Shown here: in pieces, positions 11,001 to 22,437 of the stretch
Layout of the letters: every line of letters starts with the position of its first letter
How positions within the stretch are numbered: position 1 is the first letter of the stretch
NCBI GenBank assembly: GCA_012845835.1
Contig: JABAKD010000011.1
Location: 5,877,730 to 5,941,729, forward strand
Direction: 5' to 3'
DNA from: Undaria pinnatifida
Lineage: Eukaryota > Sar > Phaeophyceae > Laminariales > Alariaceae
DNA: 64,000 nt
Position numbers and translations under genes: made by a program
The notes under the pieces: generated by a model
Databases searched by the model: none
What the model was told of the DNA's origin: nothing
The model's input: only the letters and a program-made list of their open reading frames with translations

Positions 11001-14000
11001 GTGGGGTGTCCGATTTTGATTTGATTTTTTTTCTTAGTTATCCTCCGGCGGATGGGGAAAAAAATAAGTAAAGCTTAAGCTCACCACACTTGCACGTGTT
11101 TTCAAACACGTCGTGGGTCTATTTAACTCGATTGCATTTGGACTCCAGCTGGTTTTCTGGTGTGTCCTTCGGTTCCCGCGATAGATAGCGACAGCGCGAG
11201 CTGTCCCTGCCGGTGGTCCCCTGCAGCAGTGTATTTTGGGTATTGTCGTCTGGCGGATGGGTCAATATAGAGATTAGGCTCCCGACACAAACTATACCTG
11301 GTACTTGGAGTATGCCCCCGGCCGGGATCGAACCAGTGATCTTGGCAGCGTCGGTGCCTCACCTGCTCCTGCACCACTGCTGTTGTTGTATGTTGTGTGT
11401 TGTAACTGGTATTGTTGGATTTTGTAAGGAGTATGCTGTATGGTACTCTTGTGTATTAAAGAAAACCCCGAGGCACCTACGGCGTTTTTTATCGCGGGAA
11501 GTTTTCGGAGGCTCGACCAGTCATCGGCTGCCTTTTGTGTTTGTTTTGTGGCAGCCGCACACCGTGCAGTAGAAGTGCATCAAACAGCGTGTGGCCCTAG
11601 GGAAATTCGGATGATTGCGTCAAGTGTTCGCATGCCCAGAACACCGCTGATGCCAGTTAGCACATACCAGGTGTTGATTTTGACGGAGGCGAAATCAAGC
11701 AGTGATACATCGGTCGAGGATTCGGTGAAGAGGTAGACAGCAGAGTCACGAACGGCGAAAGGAGGTCAAGAAAAGGATGGCGGAGCAGATTTATAAGACG
11801 TGTGATTCTTGGCGAAAGCCCGACGCATGCGCTACTCGAGCTTTATTTACCCATCTTACGTCCCGCGCATGTATTTCATTTTTTTCTCGCGCCAGAACAC
11901 AGCAAGGCACTGAAATGCGTTTACTGCAGACGAACGGCACCCAAGCGTGCATCTGTTGGCGATGTTTGTGGCCGACTGCTGTATTTGATGTAAAACAGCA
12001 CCCTTTTCTGAGTTACCAGCCCTCCACAGAAAACCACCCCACATCGTGGAGAACGTCGGTTAATAGTACCGGTACCGCCTCCGGGTCATTCGCTGTTGAA
12101 GCAAGCACGGGCTGCTGGCTTGCACCTTCGGCTTTCAAAACGGGAGGCATTATCGGTATCATCGCCGATACCGGCACACGGCATGTAGTGTGTAAAGGAC
12201 AACGGAAACATAAAGACCCTTTCAGATCAAGAGACACATGCGAACGATACGGGTACTGCTACTTGTTTTGCTGTCACCCCCTTGTTACCCCGCCCCCTGA
12301 CCCTTGTAAGATCAAGTGATACACAAACATGACTTGGACTTCTACTCGATGCCGCGCATCAACCCTTGGTTATCACCCCCGCTGGCGCCTGCCTGGAAGC
12401 TTCAAAACGTGCCAATTTTTTTCGAATTGCAGTATCAACCTCCCTTGTCATCACCCTCGAAAAGCTGCCTGAGTGGGTGTGTCACGTACCAAATCTTGCC
12501 AATCGTACAGCTATCACCCCCCTCGGTATCACGCCCCCCATGAGAACCCCCCCCCGGGGATGAAAAAGGTAAAATCAAATGAAGCATGTCGCTTATCACC
12601 TGGGTTCCCGTCGATGCCGTCCGACCAGAGGAAACCATCCCGGGTGATGAAAAAAGCCAAACGGGAAATAATTATCACCCGGGGTGATTTCTTATGTCAA
12701 ATGCGGCGGTAGTGGATATTGTCGAAAGATAAGCGTTTAGATATATATATATACATATCATCACTTCTACGTTCCGGCTCAAATCACGTTATAGGATTAC
12801 CCGTGGTGCCATGGTCACAGGTGTCGTCCCTTCTCCCCACCAGCACGTGCCTTAATTTTTGTCTTGCAGAGGGTTCGGCATTCTTGGATTGGGATTGGTG
12901 TTAGGTCTGTTAGCTCAATGGTAATGGCGCATCGCCACACGACAGCACCCTCCCTGTACAGTGCCGTTTTTGCTAGTTGGTTATGGTTTACAGTAGTGGT
13001 GGTCTACCTATATAGTGCCGGTGTGTGCCAGCCAATAATAGCCGCAGTATACAGGACATAGGCACTGTTGGGGCATAATACCGACACTGGTACTAGTATA
13101 AGCAGGTTCAAGACGTGCCAAGCGATTTCATCGGCACTATATCGTCAACAGGCACTATTCAACCGGCACTATAGAGGTGTCCTACTGTATCTCTACAGGC
13201 TGGTTCAAATAAAAAAAATATATATATGTATCTCCCCCACGAATGCCGCTAGCAATATCTAGTCAAATAGTGGATATTTGGTATCATATGACCAGGGGAA
13301 GAGGGTGGGTGACATAGCCAGTTTTTTTTTAACGGCCTCGGGCTGTCTCTAGGAACGAAACTCGTATCGGCCAATGACAGGCCTTCCATTTTTTCAACCA
13401 TATTCAGGCTTTTTCCAAGCGAGGGCGGGAAAAAAATTGCGCCACATTTTGCACGGTCCGGTTGGACGTACTCCGAGGCATGTCTGTAGAGATTTTCGCG
13501 CAATAACTCGAAGATTTGACCTGCCTGTGTTCAACATTAAGCATAATCTAGCGAAAAAACTGGATTATACACTAAAACCAAGTCATTTGAAGGAAAAAAA
13601 CGTATTTTACTCATTTTCGCGCGCAAAAGTCCCGATGTCCTCGCCGTTTTTGAGAGATAGACCCTGAATTTTCGCACGTGTGTTACATGCCCATGCCCAT
13701 GCCCATCCCGAGGTCCGACCTCCTTTTTTTTTTCGCCCAACGTATTTGGGCCACGATAGGTGGTCCACATTTTCCGAAAATCTTAACTGGCGGAAAACCA
13801 GACAAAAAAAAAAAAACGACAGGTGAGGTCTTCCCAAGGGCACATAGAAGACGTGTGCAAAATTTCACGTTTTGAATCGAAAAAACGGCGTAGACATTCG
13901 CCGGGGAGAAAATTTGGGTTTTTTAACGTGAACCAGCCTGTAACAGCATCCTCTTTACTCACGGTTTCGCCTCCGCGCTCTTGCCGCTTTGCACCCTTAC

Positions 14001-16329
14001 AAATCACGCCCAAACAGATCGCAGACATTGAAAAAGCGGTGTCGCTGAGGAAGGAAGCCGTTTCTGCGGCCTCCCGCGCCGTCGTCCCCCCGAGCGCATC
14101 GCCCGCCTCGCTGGCTTCCGCGCCAGGGGCGACAGCAGCACCAGAAGAGCAAGAGCCCTGCCCAGTAGCCCCGTGGAGCTTGCGGGGGGATACCGATGGC
14201 CCAGACCCTGCCCTGTGGGCTCTCACGAGCGCGCAGGAAACCTCCGGCCTAGCGGAAAAGCTGGAGTTGTGGGGCGTGCGTGGGAGAGGGGGGGGGGGCG
14301 GCGACGGTGCCACTGCCGGTACTAGTGCTGGTGTAGAGGAAGGGTTGAAGTTGGACTCGGGCTCGGGTGTAGAGCGGCGGGAGTGGCCGCGGCGCGTGCG
14401 GTTGCGGACGAGGCTCGGCATGCGCTGCAGGAAGGATTTGGCGGCCGGGCGGGCCGGGATTTTGATCAAGGCTACATTTAATCCGCTAGAGGGGGACTCC
14501 AGCGGGGCCAAGGCAAGTTTTCCTCCGTGTTACCAATAATCCTGATACCCTTTGGCGGTTTCTAGTATTTTGTTTTGTCTGAGCGGGATGCAGCCATATT
14601 CACCAAATTCACTGCTTGCTCTAATTCAGAATTAACCAGGTTATGTATTTTTGACAACATGTGCGCAATAAGGTACCATTGTGTACTGCTTGTAGCGAAT
14701 CCGAACATGTATTTTGTTGATGTGCAGCATTAATCGGGGCATGTACTATGTTTTCACGATTTCACCTTGAAAGGTCCACGGTTTCGGTTGTATCGAGAGG
14801 TGTTCAAGGCGAGGCATATAGGGGGGCCGGTCCGTGCATGCCCTTAAATTGGCCAGGGCTGTTTACGGTCAGATAACTTCTCGCGGGTCGGATCGTGTCC
14901 CGGTGACCCGGCCTGACCCGTGACGTTTGAAAACCTCCTGACCCGACCAGACTCGACCCATGACATTTCCAGCACTTCCTGACCCGACCCGACTCGACCC
15001 GTTGGTTTTTGAAGGACCTTCTGGTCCGACCCGCGGGCCGGGTCATGGCCCGTGAAAAGCCTTGAACTTAACCGCTGTACAATTCCTGATGCAATTGCAC
15101 TCGCATTTCGAGGACCACGTCCTTGGAACTTTGTTGGATCATTTCCGCAGCAATGACTAGGCTAAGGTGCGTCATTTTATGTTCGAAATGTGCCCGGCGA
15201 TAACATTTCGGGGCTGCCTGGTATGCGTGATTTCCGGTTAGTTATGCCCCTCTTCGATCTCTCACACGAACGTCGACCCCCCCCCCCCCCCCTCCACACA
15301 AACACGCTCCCGCCCCCCGCCCCCCTCTCTTTTGTGACGATGGCCGCTATCCCCTTTTCCCACGCTCTCTGGCCGCACGCAACCAAAAAATGTCAGCAGA
15401 AGGGGGGGAAATGGTTCAAGAAGGACTGTTCCGCCGCGCTCCTCGTCCCGCGGGTCACCTTAGCCGGACTTCCGTCATCCTCCGCTTTGCTCGGAACTAC
15501 AGCACCACGAAAAGTAAACGACGAAACTCCTCCTCCTCCTCCTACTGCGTCGGCAAGAACGGGCGGGGGAAAGCTTTCGCTCACCCTCCGGGTCGCGAAC
15601 CCTCAGGATAACTTGCTGCGGATCCGTGTCGCGGAAGACCCTTCCACCGGAGACGCCTCCTGGTTGGATGGGAACTCTCCTGATGGGGCTGAGGGTGACG
15701 GTTCATCCGCAACCGAAGCTAAAAATATGCTTAGATCTGGGGGTAGGGTTGGAACTACCCCCCCTGGAGCCACAGCCCCTGGAACTACAACCTCTGGAAG
15801 CACAACACCGACGGGGGGGACGAGAAGAGATTACGGCCTTTTCCCTAATGGCGCTGCTGCTGCGACCGCGTTTGCTGCTGCGGGGGTAACAGTGAAGCCG
15901 AAGTTTGGCGGGAGCGAGACCGAGTGGGTGCGGCTAGAGGGCAAGGAGGACGAGTTCTTGAGACAGCCTGGGGACCGACATCGCTTTCCCGACGGACTCT
16001 TGCGTCAAGACGGGGGAGGAGACGATTTGGACGGCGAAGGAGACGACCGTGACGGGAGTTGCACGGCACCAGTTTTGCTCCATCAGCAGGGGGACGTGGC
16101 GTGGGTGCAGGTTCCGCTGGGAACGGCGACGGCCGATCGGGTGCGGGCGGCGGTAAAGGCGGAGAGTTCTTCGGTGGGGGCGGTGGTGGTGACGGTGCGA
16201 CTTTTTCTGGTGATGAGGGAAGGGGAAGAGGAGCGTGCCGGCGAGGAGGGAAAGACGGCCGGGGGGGGTGGCGGGGATGTGTGGATGCCGATTGCGGTGC
16301 GATTCCCCTTGTCGAAATGCCTTCCATGA
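5001..16329 (+). CDS. DCTN4: Dynactin subunit 4 (p62), four exons
   Basis: Exons 5001-5188, 9707-10199, 14018-14512 and 15397-16329 join without a frame break into 703 codons including TGA. The p62 subunit sits in the pointed-end complex of dynactin, the adaptor that couples cytoplasmic dynein to cargo. Visible family signatures: PLSRMYF at residues 15-21; EEVESHFCPHC at 38-48 (HEVDSHYCPNC-like in animals); NRCFQCLACPCCGC at 62-75; YSLQCHYCQWTS at 112-123; LGMRCRKDLA near 360, then GRAGILIK and NPLEGDSS at 382-389; KWFKKDCSAALLVPRV at the start of exon 4; and a C-terminal WMPIAVRFPL block. Intron 1 is phase 2, splitting the Arg63 codon; introns 2 and 3 are phase 0. Oddities: the first CxxC after MYF is absent (FSLD instead), there are Gly-rich and Pro-rich insertions, and intron 3 has a GC donor. 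The family call is strong; exact exon edges are inferred. Confidence 0.88.
6232..6625 (+). repeat. Left subterminal array, about 40-bp units
   Basis: Roughly nine degenerate units with the core ACAGAACTTCCAGAAGTTCC followed by GGGTACGGGTATGAA. The core contains the palindrome GAACTTC-nn-GAAGTTC. The right-end array runs in the same direction. Confidence 0.85.
7380..7700 (+). repeat. Right subterminal array, about 40-bp units
   Basis: About seven units of the same ACAGAACTTCCAGAAGTTCC type in the same orientation as the left array, ending in GGGTAAT/ACCCCGGGTA palindromes just before the terminal repeat. Confidence 0.85.
10592..10775. mobile_element. MITE-like element rich in CTGACCCGACC
   Basis: It starts GCTTTTCACGG and ends with the near-complement ctcgagaaaagccc. 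Inside are CCTGACCCGACCCG units and a GGGTCGG/CCGGGTC inverted pair. A sister copy lies at 14860-15062 in intron 3. No ORF. Confidence 0.6.
11030..11380 (-). mobile_element. tRNA-derived SINE, family 2, full-length copy
   Basis: On the minus strand it begins with a tRNA-like head: TGGTGCAGGAGCAGG as A-box region, then CACTGGTTCGATCCCGG as B-box. The body contains GGGACAGCTCGCGC and AACCAGCTGGA, and the tail is CCCCATCCGCCGGAGGATAA followed by A-rich sequence. Copies without the tRNA head are at 30910-31100 and 56165-56450. Confidence 0.7.
12310..12690. repeat. Clustered ATCACCC motifs
   Basis: The motif ATCACC or its complement GGTGAT occurs repeatedly here, in the style of the inner repeats of the element at 58354-59261. 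No clear terminal inverted repeats were found. Confidence 0.4.
12808..12885 (-). mobile_element. SINE family 1, 3' fragment
   Basis: It reads like the 3' body of the family 1 SINE in reverse (GGTCACAGGTGTCGTCCCTTC, then 'aatttttgtc...agggttcggca'). Truncated and diverged. Confidence 0.5.
12998..13181. mobile_element. MITE with TATAGTGCCGG ends
   Basis: It begins GGTCTACCTATATAGTGCCGG and ends with the inverted form CCGGCACTATAGAGGTG. The same ends occur at 29049-29178, 40490-40735 and 54600-54730, sometimes in tandem. No coding capacity. Confidence 0.6.
14513..15396 (+). other. DCTN4 intron 3, apparent GC-AG intron (884 bp)
   Basis: Exon 3 ends GCCAAG and the intron opens GCAAGT, the usual donor context of GC-AG introns. 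The acceptor is TGTCAG|CAGAAG, a tandem NAGNAG site that could add or drop one Gln. The junction is phase 0 and rebuilds DSSGAK-QKGGKWFKKDC, which fits the p62 family. It contains a second CTGACCCGACC element (14860-15062). Confidence 0.7.
14860..15062. mobile_element. MITE-like element rich in CTGACCCGACC, second copy
   Basis: It shares with 10592-10775 the CGGGTCGGA start, the CCTGACCCGAC units and the GGCCGGGTCATGGCCCGTGAAAAGCC-type end. It lies inside DCTN4 intron 3. Confidence 0.6.
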
Positions 16330-19097
16330 CTGCGTGGCCGCGTAGACTGGAGTATATGCGTACCTTCGGGGTTGCTCTTTCTTTTGTGGTTGCTGGGTTC
16401 TTAACTAGGAGCGTTCCGGTAGTACGGACCACGAGAGGGGTAGAAGTTCCGCAGGCAATAGGAAGTAATGTTGGCGTTTTTGTCGTGTGCTGTGCTTAGC
16501 GGGGTTCAGCTCGAAATAACACCCGAGAGCAAGGCTTGCGCACGTAGTACGAGGACTGTTTTCGTAAATTGCGGGTCGCGAATGTTGCGTGTGGGAGGAA
16601 ACGCCGGCTATAAACCGTTTTAGACCGCACTCCCGAGATAGGAAAAAAACACTTGGAGTTAGAATAGGGTAATGTTGGGAGTTGGAAATAGGGTAATAGC
16701 AGTATTTTGGTCGCTTTGTGTCGCCGGTGCGACCAATGAGTGGGAATGCCCGTTTTGCCATTACCTGTTAAATCAAACCAATGAGCCGTTATTTGCTACC
16801 TGATACGAGTGAACTGATTTATTTTTTTGCCCTTACGACAATGTGCACACGCACAACAATGTGCATCATGAGCTTTAGCCTCGATGCATCGTTATTGTTG
16901 TTGTTTTTCCCGCCACTGCTGCTGTTGTTGTTGTTGTTGTTGTTGTCATTTTTCCCGCTTTTTTGCTTTCCAGCTCAAGTCGTGGGAGGTTGAGGTTTTG
17001 AGGTTGATTTTTGCGCCATTTTCAATGCGATTTCATCGTCCAGCAGCTAGTTTTTTTACGACGTTGACGTTTTTGTAGCCACCGTCTGCATAACTTTTGT
17101 GTGTTTGTTTTCTTTCTCCCGCTGGACTGGCGATTGACGGCAAGCTGATATAATGTGTATCACACGCGAGACCATGAATGTGTATTGTCTCGTCTTGCGG
17201 GAAAGGGGGTGATTTATTCTTTTTTTTGCTGTCTTCACGTCGACGGTTGATGCTGTTGTTGCGCTTCAAATAGCATAACACGTTGTTATCGATACACAGA
17301 AATTGCGGGTGCATACGTTGAGCGATGCCTTCTAACGAGACGTGAACGGAAACACAGCCCCGCAAAGACGACCTGATTCCAACTCGACCCGACCCGATCC
17401 AACCCGCCCTGACCTATCCCAGCCTGGCCCACACAGACAGCTGCAAAAGGTCGAACCCTTGTGTTGAGCGATGGGTCGCAACAGTCGCTTTACGAGGTGT
17501 GGGGGAGGCGCAGTCGGTACGTATTTACCTTCGATTTTGATCGTCCGCGTGTGTTTGGTTGTTTTCTGTCGTATGGTATAACGTGTATGTATTCATATTA
17601 AGTTGAGTTCAGTTCGAAGGTTTTGGGGTTTACTTTTGATTGTTTGCAAGTTATGCCGCACCCTATTTGCTGCACATACATGGTGCAAAGCCCTTCGAAG
17701 TCAACAGTCGTCGGTAGACTGGAGTAACATAAAACGGAGAACATCTTGCCGCAGATATTATACGTCGGGGAGATCGATTATGATCCAACTGTGTGGTAGG
17801 GGAGGTAACCCTATTAATCCAGTATCGCAATTGTACCGAATTGGGGCTACAAGCGCGAACGGCCCTCCCTGTACCCCATCCCACCCGAGAGGACGTCAAG
17901 AACCTACTTAAAACCGTCTAGACCCGAAAAACGTCAATAACCCCCTGAAGAACGTTTACACCCTATTACTCCAGAAAGTCAAGACCCCACTCAAGAACAC
18001 GGCAAGAACCTACTCTAGAACGTCAAGAGCCCGCTCTGGAACGTCAAGAACCCCCTCAAGAACGTCTGAGAACCCACTCTATACAAAGAACGTCAAGAGC
18101 CCGCCCAAGAACGCCAAGAGCCCGCTCAAGAACGTCAAGAGCCCACTCAAGAACCGTCCAGAATGCGAGCGCAACGGATTATAATTCGACGGGTGGCACA
18201 AAAATCATAGCACGGCGAAAAAGCTTCGCAAATAAATAGGGTAGACACTGGTGCGAGAGCTCCCAAGCGGATGAAACAAAAGACTCCCCTAACAGTGCCG
18301 CCCCTGCCATCGCCAGCCGCGATCAACAACAATAATAATAGCAGTACGCGTGTAGCGTGTTGTTATCACACGCCGAACTGGTGTTATGTATGATGATTGG
18401 TTGCAGTGATGCACGGTGCGGAAAAAGCGCTCGGGGTGTAAAAATGCTAACTTTCTGAGAGATGGGCTGAGAGATGAGACGCACGGAGGGAAATGCTGGT
18501 CGAAAACGAGCGTTGACTTTCGGCGAAGAGAAAGGAAGTCTGAGAGCTCGGGTGGGTGTGAGGGTGTGCTGACTTTTCATTTTTGACCACACGCCGCGGC
18601 TTGAAAAAGGCAGATTAGGGGGGTGTTTCTGCCAAGAAACATGTTTCGACTGGTTTCGTTCGGTCGACCTCACAGACAGCTAGCTGGCGTGTTTTTTGTG
18701 GCGTCTTCGTTCCAAATACTACAATAGTATGTATTATACGACACGTCTGGTACAACTATTAATATATATATGTATGTATGTATGTGCGTCCGGGGCTACG
18801 CGCGAAAGATAGCGATTATCTTTATAGTGTTTACAATATAGAAAGTGCAGTTTTTTTGTCGAGGCCCGATCTAAACACCTGCCACACTAACTACAGCAGT
18901 AGTAGTAGGTCGCACATCTCTTTTAAAGAGTAAAATCTATCGGTGCACACATGCTCACATCTGTCTCCGTGGTCCGTCAAGATTCCTTGCAACTTGTTAC
19001 TACGCATTGTGTAAGAAGAGTAAAGTAAGGTAAGAAGACTACTTACTGCTTGTGTTGAGTGGCGTAGATTAGATTGATAACCCCCACTACCTCCCGA
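16330..19097. other. Gene-free 3' flank of DCTN4 with a tandem repeat
   Basis: No supported gene. TTG-rich and T-rich tracts occur at 16890-16980. A GACCCGACCC-type remnant lies near 17380-17430. A degenerate 20-bp tandem array is at 17885-18165. A TGTATGTATG run lies near 18770. Confidence 0.55.
17885..18165. repeat. Tandem array, about 20-bp AACGTCAAGAGCCC units
   Basis: About twelve degenerate units of AACGTCAAGA(A/G)CCC(G/A)CTC follow one another. Unit length and sequence are loose at the left end and tighter at the right. Confidence 0.75.
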
Positions 19098-19350
19098 GTC
19101 GTTCTGCGGTAGCCCCTCCCCCAACTTTTCTTTAACGAAATCGCCGGTTTCAAAACCAGCTCCCGGTCCTATCTCCTGAGGTACGGTGTCCCTCGACACC
19201 CCGACGTCGTCGATCGTTAGACCTTTGCACACAAGAAAATGTATGAATACCTTTTTCAATAGTATCCTTCCGTATGTCGAACAGCCATGAAACGTTCGCT
19301 AAAGAAAATCGCTGATTTTGGGGGGGGCTATCGTAGAATCAGTCCTCCCC
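19098..19350. repeat. Dispersed repeat family F, copy 1
   Basis: It shares with 42416-42680 the blocks CGGTAGCCCC, CAACTTTTCTTTAACGAAAT, AACCAGCTCCCGG and CAGCCATGAAACGTT, then GAAAATCGCTG and a G-run. A C-run of about 26 bases follows near 19348. Confidence 0.65.
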
Positions 19351-20099
19351 CCCCCCCCCCCCCCCCCCCCCCGCGTCCGTGTGATGGGCGGTTGGAAAAA
19401 AGTGAAGACAAATACATCATACAAGGGCTCCGCATGGGTAGGGCAGGGCAGCACTTCGAATTGCTCGATTCCATACTTGGTACAGAGTGAAAAAAGTCAC
19501 CACACACAATCATGGTCTGCGCGTACAGTATATAAGGTAATGCCAAGAGTTCGATAGAGACTAACAATCATAACACTTGAACTACTGTTAATAGCCACCG
19601 TTTTTTAAGTGAATCCGACTCCGACCTTCATTCATCAGATTTCGATCGGATAAATCCGAGCACCCGCCGACTGACCCTTTAGTCTGGCGACGAAACGTGT
19701 CGATTGCGTTTCTTATGATAGTTTTACTCAATCAAGCATCCGGGGCCAGTAAGGTGACTGACCATGTCCGCTGCGTGTGATTATACAAGTTGTACATGGA
19801 CCAATTGCATAATACAACACAGCAGTCAGTCCAGATCGAGTCGATCGGTGCAACTTGCTTGGGTATCGTATTATAACAACAGTGCTATATGTGCGGTATG
19901 TATGTGCGTGCCAACAACTTTGTATCTGCTGGCAGAGGAACGGCACCGTCTATGCTCGAAAATACGTATTGGGTTCTTGATCAACGCCAACCAGCAGATA
20001 TTTGTTTGTTCCGCTCGCTGCTGTCATATTCGTTCATCGTGTATGTATCTTGTGGTAGAGGTCCCTCGTTAGGGCCGGTTGAATATTATATACCTGGTA

Positions 20100-20715
20100 T
20101 ATTGTAAAAAGTGAAAATACACTCCAGCTGTGAGATCGAATATTTTGTCGAAACTCATATTTGCATGCAAGCTGTGTGTGATACTCCGATCGCGCGTATT
20201 ACGGGTTGTGTGTTCTCATTAAGGGTAAAGGTCGGGGACTCCCCTTACAACACTACAGTGTAGCTATCAGGGTCAACAGGGTGATGCTAGGCAGTCTGTG
20301 CGCGGAAACTATAAAACCCGTTTCTGAGGGGGACAAAATCTGACAGCTGTGGAAGGAAATGCATCCGTTCATAAAGTGAATCATGTAAGTCGAATAACCG
20401 GTGAAGGGAGGGCGGAGTTTTGAAGGACGTGGGGGCCTCGTTTTTATCAAAAGGGAGCGGGGTTGGAGGGGGGGGGAAGGGGGGGGGGGGGGGGGGGGGG
20501 CGGACGGGCGGGCAATTTGTGCGTGGAAGCAATAAATCCTTTAAGGGGATAAATCTGACGGTTTTGGGAAAGAAAAAAAAACAAATGCACCAGTTTATCA
20601 TGAGGGGGGGGGGGGGGGGTTGGGGCGGGGGGGGGGGCGGGGGGGGCAGCTCAATCTGTGCGTGGAAACGATACATTCTTTGAAGGGGATAAATGTGACG
20701 GTTTTGCAAGAATGC
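20100..20715 (+). repeat. Dispersed repeat family E, long copy with tandem ends
   Basis: It begins CTCCAGCTGTGAGATCGAA, continues through a GTGTGATACTCCGATCGCGC block, and ends with three iterations of a unit containing a G-run, 'tgtgcgtggaa', and a block running from ATAAATCCTTTAAGGGG to CTGACGG. Related copies: 44320-44585, reversed at 61600-61990, and 1-130. Confidence 0.65.
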
Positions 20716-20861
20716 GTTTCCTCGTCTAACCCCCCGCCTTGCCGATGGCCCGCGGGAGGTTTTTCGCATGACTTCTCCCTTGTGTTAGCGCCTGTGTTCC
20801 CCTCCATATCGACGAGGGCTCGCCTCGCCATAGTACTTTTTCTGTGGTTGGTTTACCGCAG

Positions 20862-21005
20862 AGCCTTTCCTGCCCCCCCCGCCACACCGGCGGCATGCGG
20901 CAGGTTCTAGAGCCTTTTCTGCCCCCCCCGCCACACCGGCGGCATGCGGCAGGTTCTAGAGCCTTTTCTGCCCCCCCCGCCACACCGGCGGCATGCGGCA
21001 GGTTT
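20862..21005. repeat. Three 49-bp tandem units
   Basis: Three nearly identical units contain CCGCCACACCGGCGGCATG and GCAGGTTCTAGAGCC. Each holds the inverted pair CCGCC/GGCGG. Confidence 0.9.
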
Positions 21006-21579
21006 TTGATGGGTGACTATTGCCTTGCTGTAGGGTCTGCTTTTCTTTCTACTGCTTTTCTTCGCGTGTTCCTGGCTCCATAGCCAGACGGTTAGAGGTG
21101 TGGGAGTGGGGTTTGAGGAGCCGCATCTTCGACTCATGGTCTAGTTCGTAGAACCGAAGTTTCCCCGAATCTCCCGTATTTCTGCATATGCGACTCATCA
21201 GGGTGGGCTAGTGTTAAGATACGGCCTCGAAAGGCCTGTAGGTATCCGAATTTGAGATCATTTGAATGGGTTTCGTATGATAAGGTTGGCGGTTTATATT
21301 CGGGGAAGTTAGGAATTAGATCGGAGGCACGCGCCTCCGATCTCAGAAGCTATCCCGGGCTCTGGTGGAAACGAATAAAGCTACATCTCTACGAAGGAAC
21401 GAAAGTGAGTACTCTCCGAGGACCTGCTCAATTGGCAGACCTGCAGGGGGCACTCTGTGTCCCCCACCTTTAATTTCACATTATCATGTATAATAGAGTG
21501 GTGCCGGTTGCCGCAGTGGTGCCGGTAGAATCGCTCCGCGCATATTATACATATATGGGAATATCACCAAGAATAACAG
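21006..21579. other. Gene-free spacer
   Basis: No gene or mobile element recognised. A perfect short inverted repeat, AGATCGGAGGCACGCGCCTCCGATCT, lies at about 21317-21345. Confidence 0.4.
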
Positions 21580-21595
21580 TAGTAGTAGTAGTAGC

Positions 21596-21639
<44 letters not shown>

Positions 21640-21640
21640 C

Positions 21641-21708
<68 letters not shown>

Positions 21709-21709
21709 C

Positions 21710-21755
<46 letters not shown>
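21578..21755. repeat. (AGT)n microsatellite, about 180 bp
   Basis: Nearly pure AGT/TAG trinucleotide repeat with a few AGC interruptions. It gives spurious homopolymer ORFs in several frames. Confidence 0.97.
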
Positions 21756-22143
21756 TAGGATATACTGATAGTGTGCGGAGTGGTGCCGGAGGGCTGCCGC
21801 AGTAACATGCCGGTTTTTTTTGCCGGCACATACCGGCACTAACTATACTATACTATACTGGGGGACCCCTATACTATACTGGGGGACCCCTATAATGTAC
21901 TGCTTGCTTTGCTGCTTGCTGTGTATTATTATGTATTATGTTGCATGCAGCAATCAGTCGGTTTGTCGGTGCTGCCGCACGCACATCGTGGACCGCGGAC
22001 ACGCAGATTATACCGGCGCCATGGTCGTGCTCTAGTCTAGACTAATACTTTGTGGTTTGCCCTTTTTTACTTGTCATTTATGATTTACTCCGAGTATTTA
22101 TTTATTTATTTTAGGTCTATCTATTTATTTTCTCACACTTTTA

Positions 22144-22437
22144 CTTTCTTCCAGCTTCTGGACAAGCCGTGGTCACAGGTGCCACAGGTGTCGTGCCTTC
22201 TCCCCCCCAGTTCTTGCCTTCGATTTTTATCGCGCAAATAGGGTTCAGCAATCCCACTGCTCGTCGATTTTTCATCGAGTGTTGCTAACTCACGCTCTCG
22301 CGCTTTCCGCAAGTCAGTTTATTCACACAAGAATAAGTCCCGACGAATATAAACGAGTATGCACTCGGCGGGGCTCGAACTCACGAAACTACCCTATTCC
22401 ACACTCGAGGATAACCTGATACGCCACCGGGGCGACC
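22144..22437 (-). mobile_element. tRNA-derived SINE, family 1, copy B
   Basis: This is the reverse-complement match of the copies at 1334 and 27321. The tRNA-like head (GGTCGCCCCGGTGGCG on the minus strand) is at 22437 and the tail near 22144, where the sequence becomes T-rich on the plus strand. It contains a short internal duplication, GGTGCCACAGGTG. Confidence 0.75.

Larger units (their letters stand above)
10200..14017 (+). other. DCTN4 intron 2 (3818 bp, phase 0)
   Basis: The donor is TGGAAG|GTGAAG and the acceptor CAAACAG|ATCGCA; both are phase 0, giving TGPWK-IADIEKAVS across the junction. It holds the inverted-repeat element at 10592-10775, a full SINE of family 2 (11030-11380, minus), a field of ATCACCC motifs (12310-12690), a SINE family 1 fragment (12808-12885) and a MITE (12998-13181). 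The 180-codon ORF at 11777-12319 is not supported as a gene. Confidence 0.75.

Noticed and set aside
11777-12319. 180-codon ORF in DCTN4 intron 2
   Set aside because: No domain, no splice support and unremarkable composition; could be chance.
12903-12945. tRNA-like TAGCTCAATGGTAATGGCGC, possible tRNA gene
   Set aside because: It has an A-box-like stretch but no B-box or T-arm at the right distance.
21484-21839. Poly-Leu, poly-Val and poly-Thr ORFs
   Set aside because: Translation of a pure AGT microsatellite.
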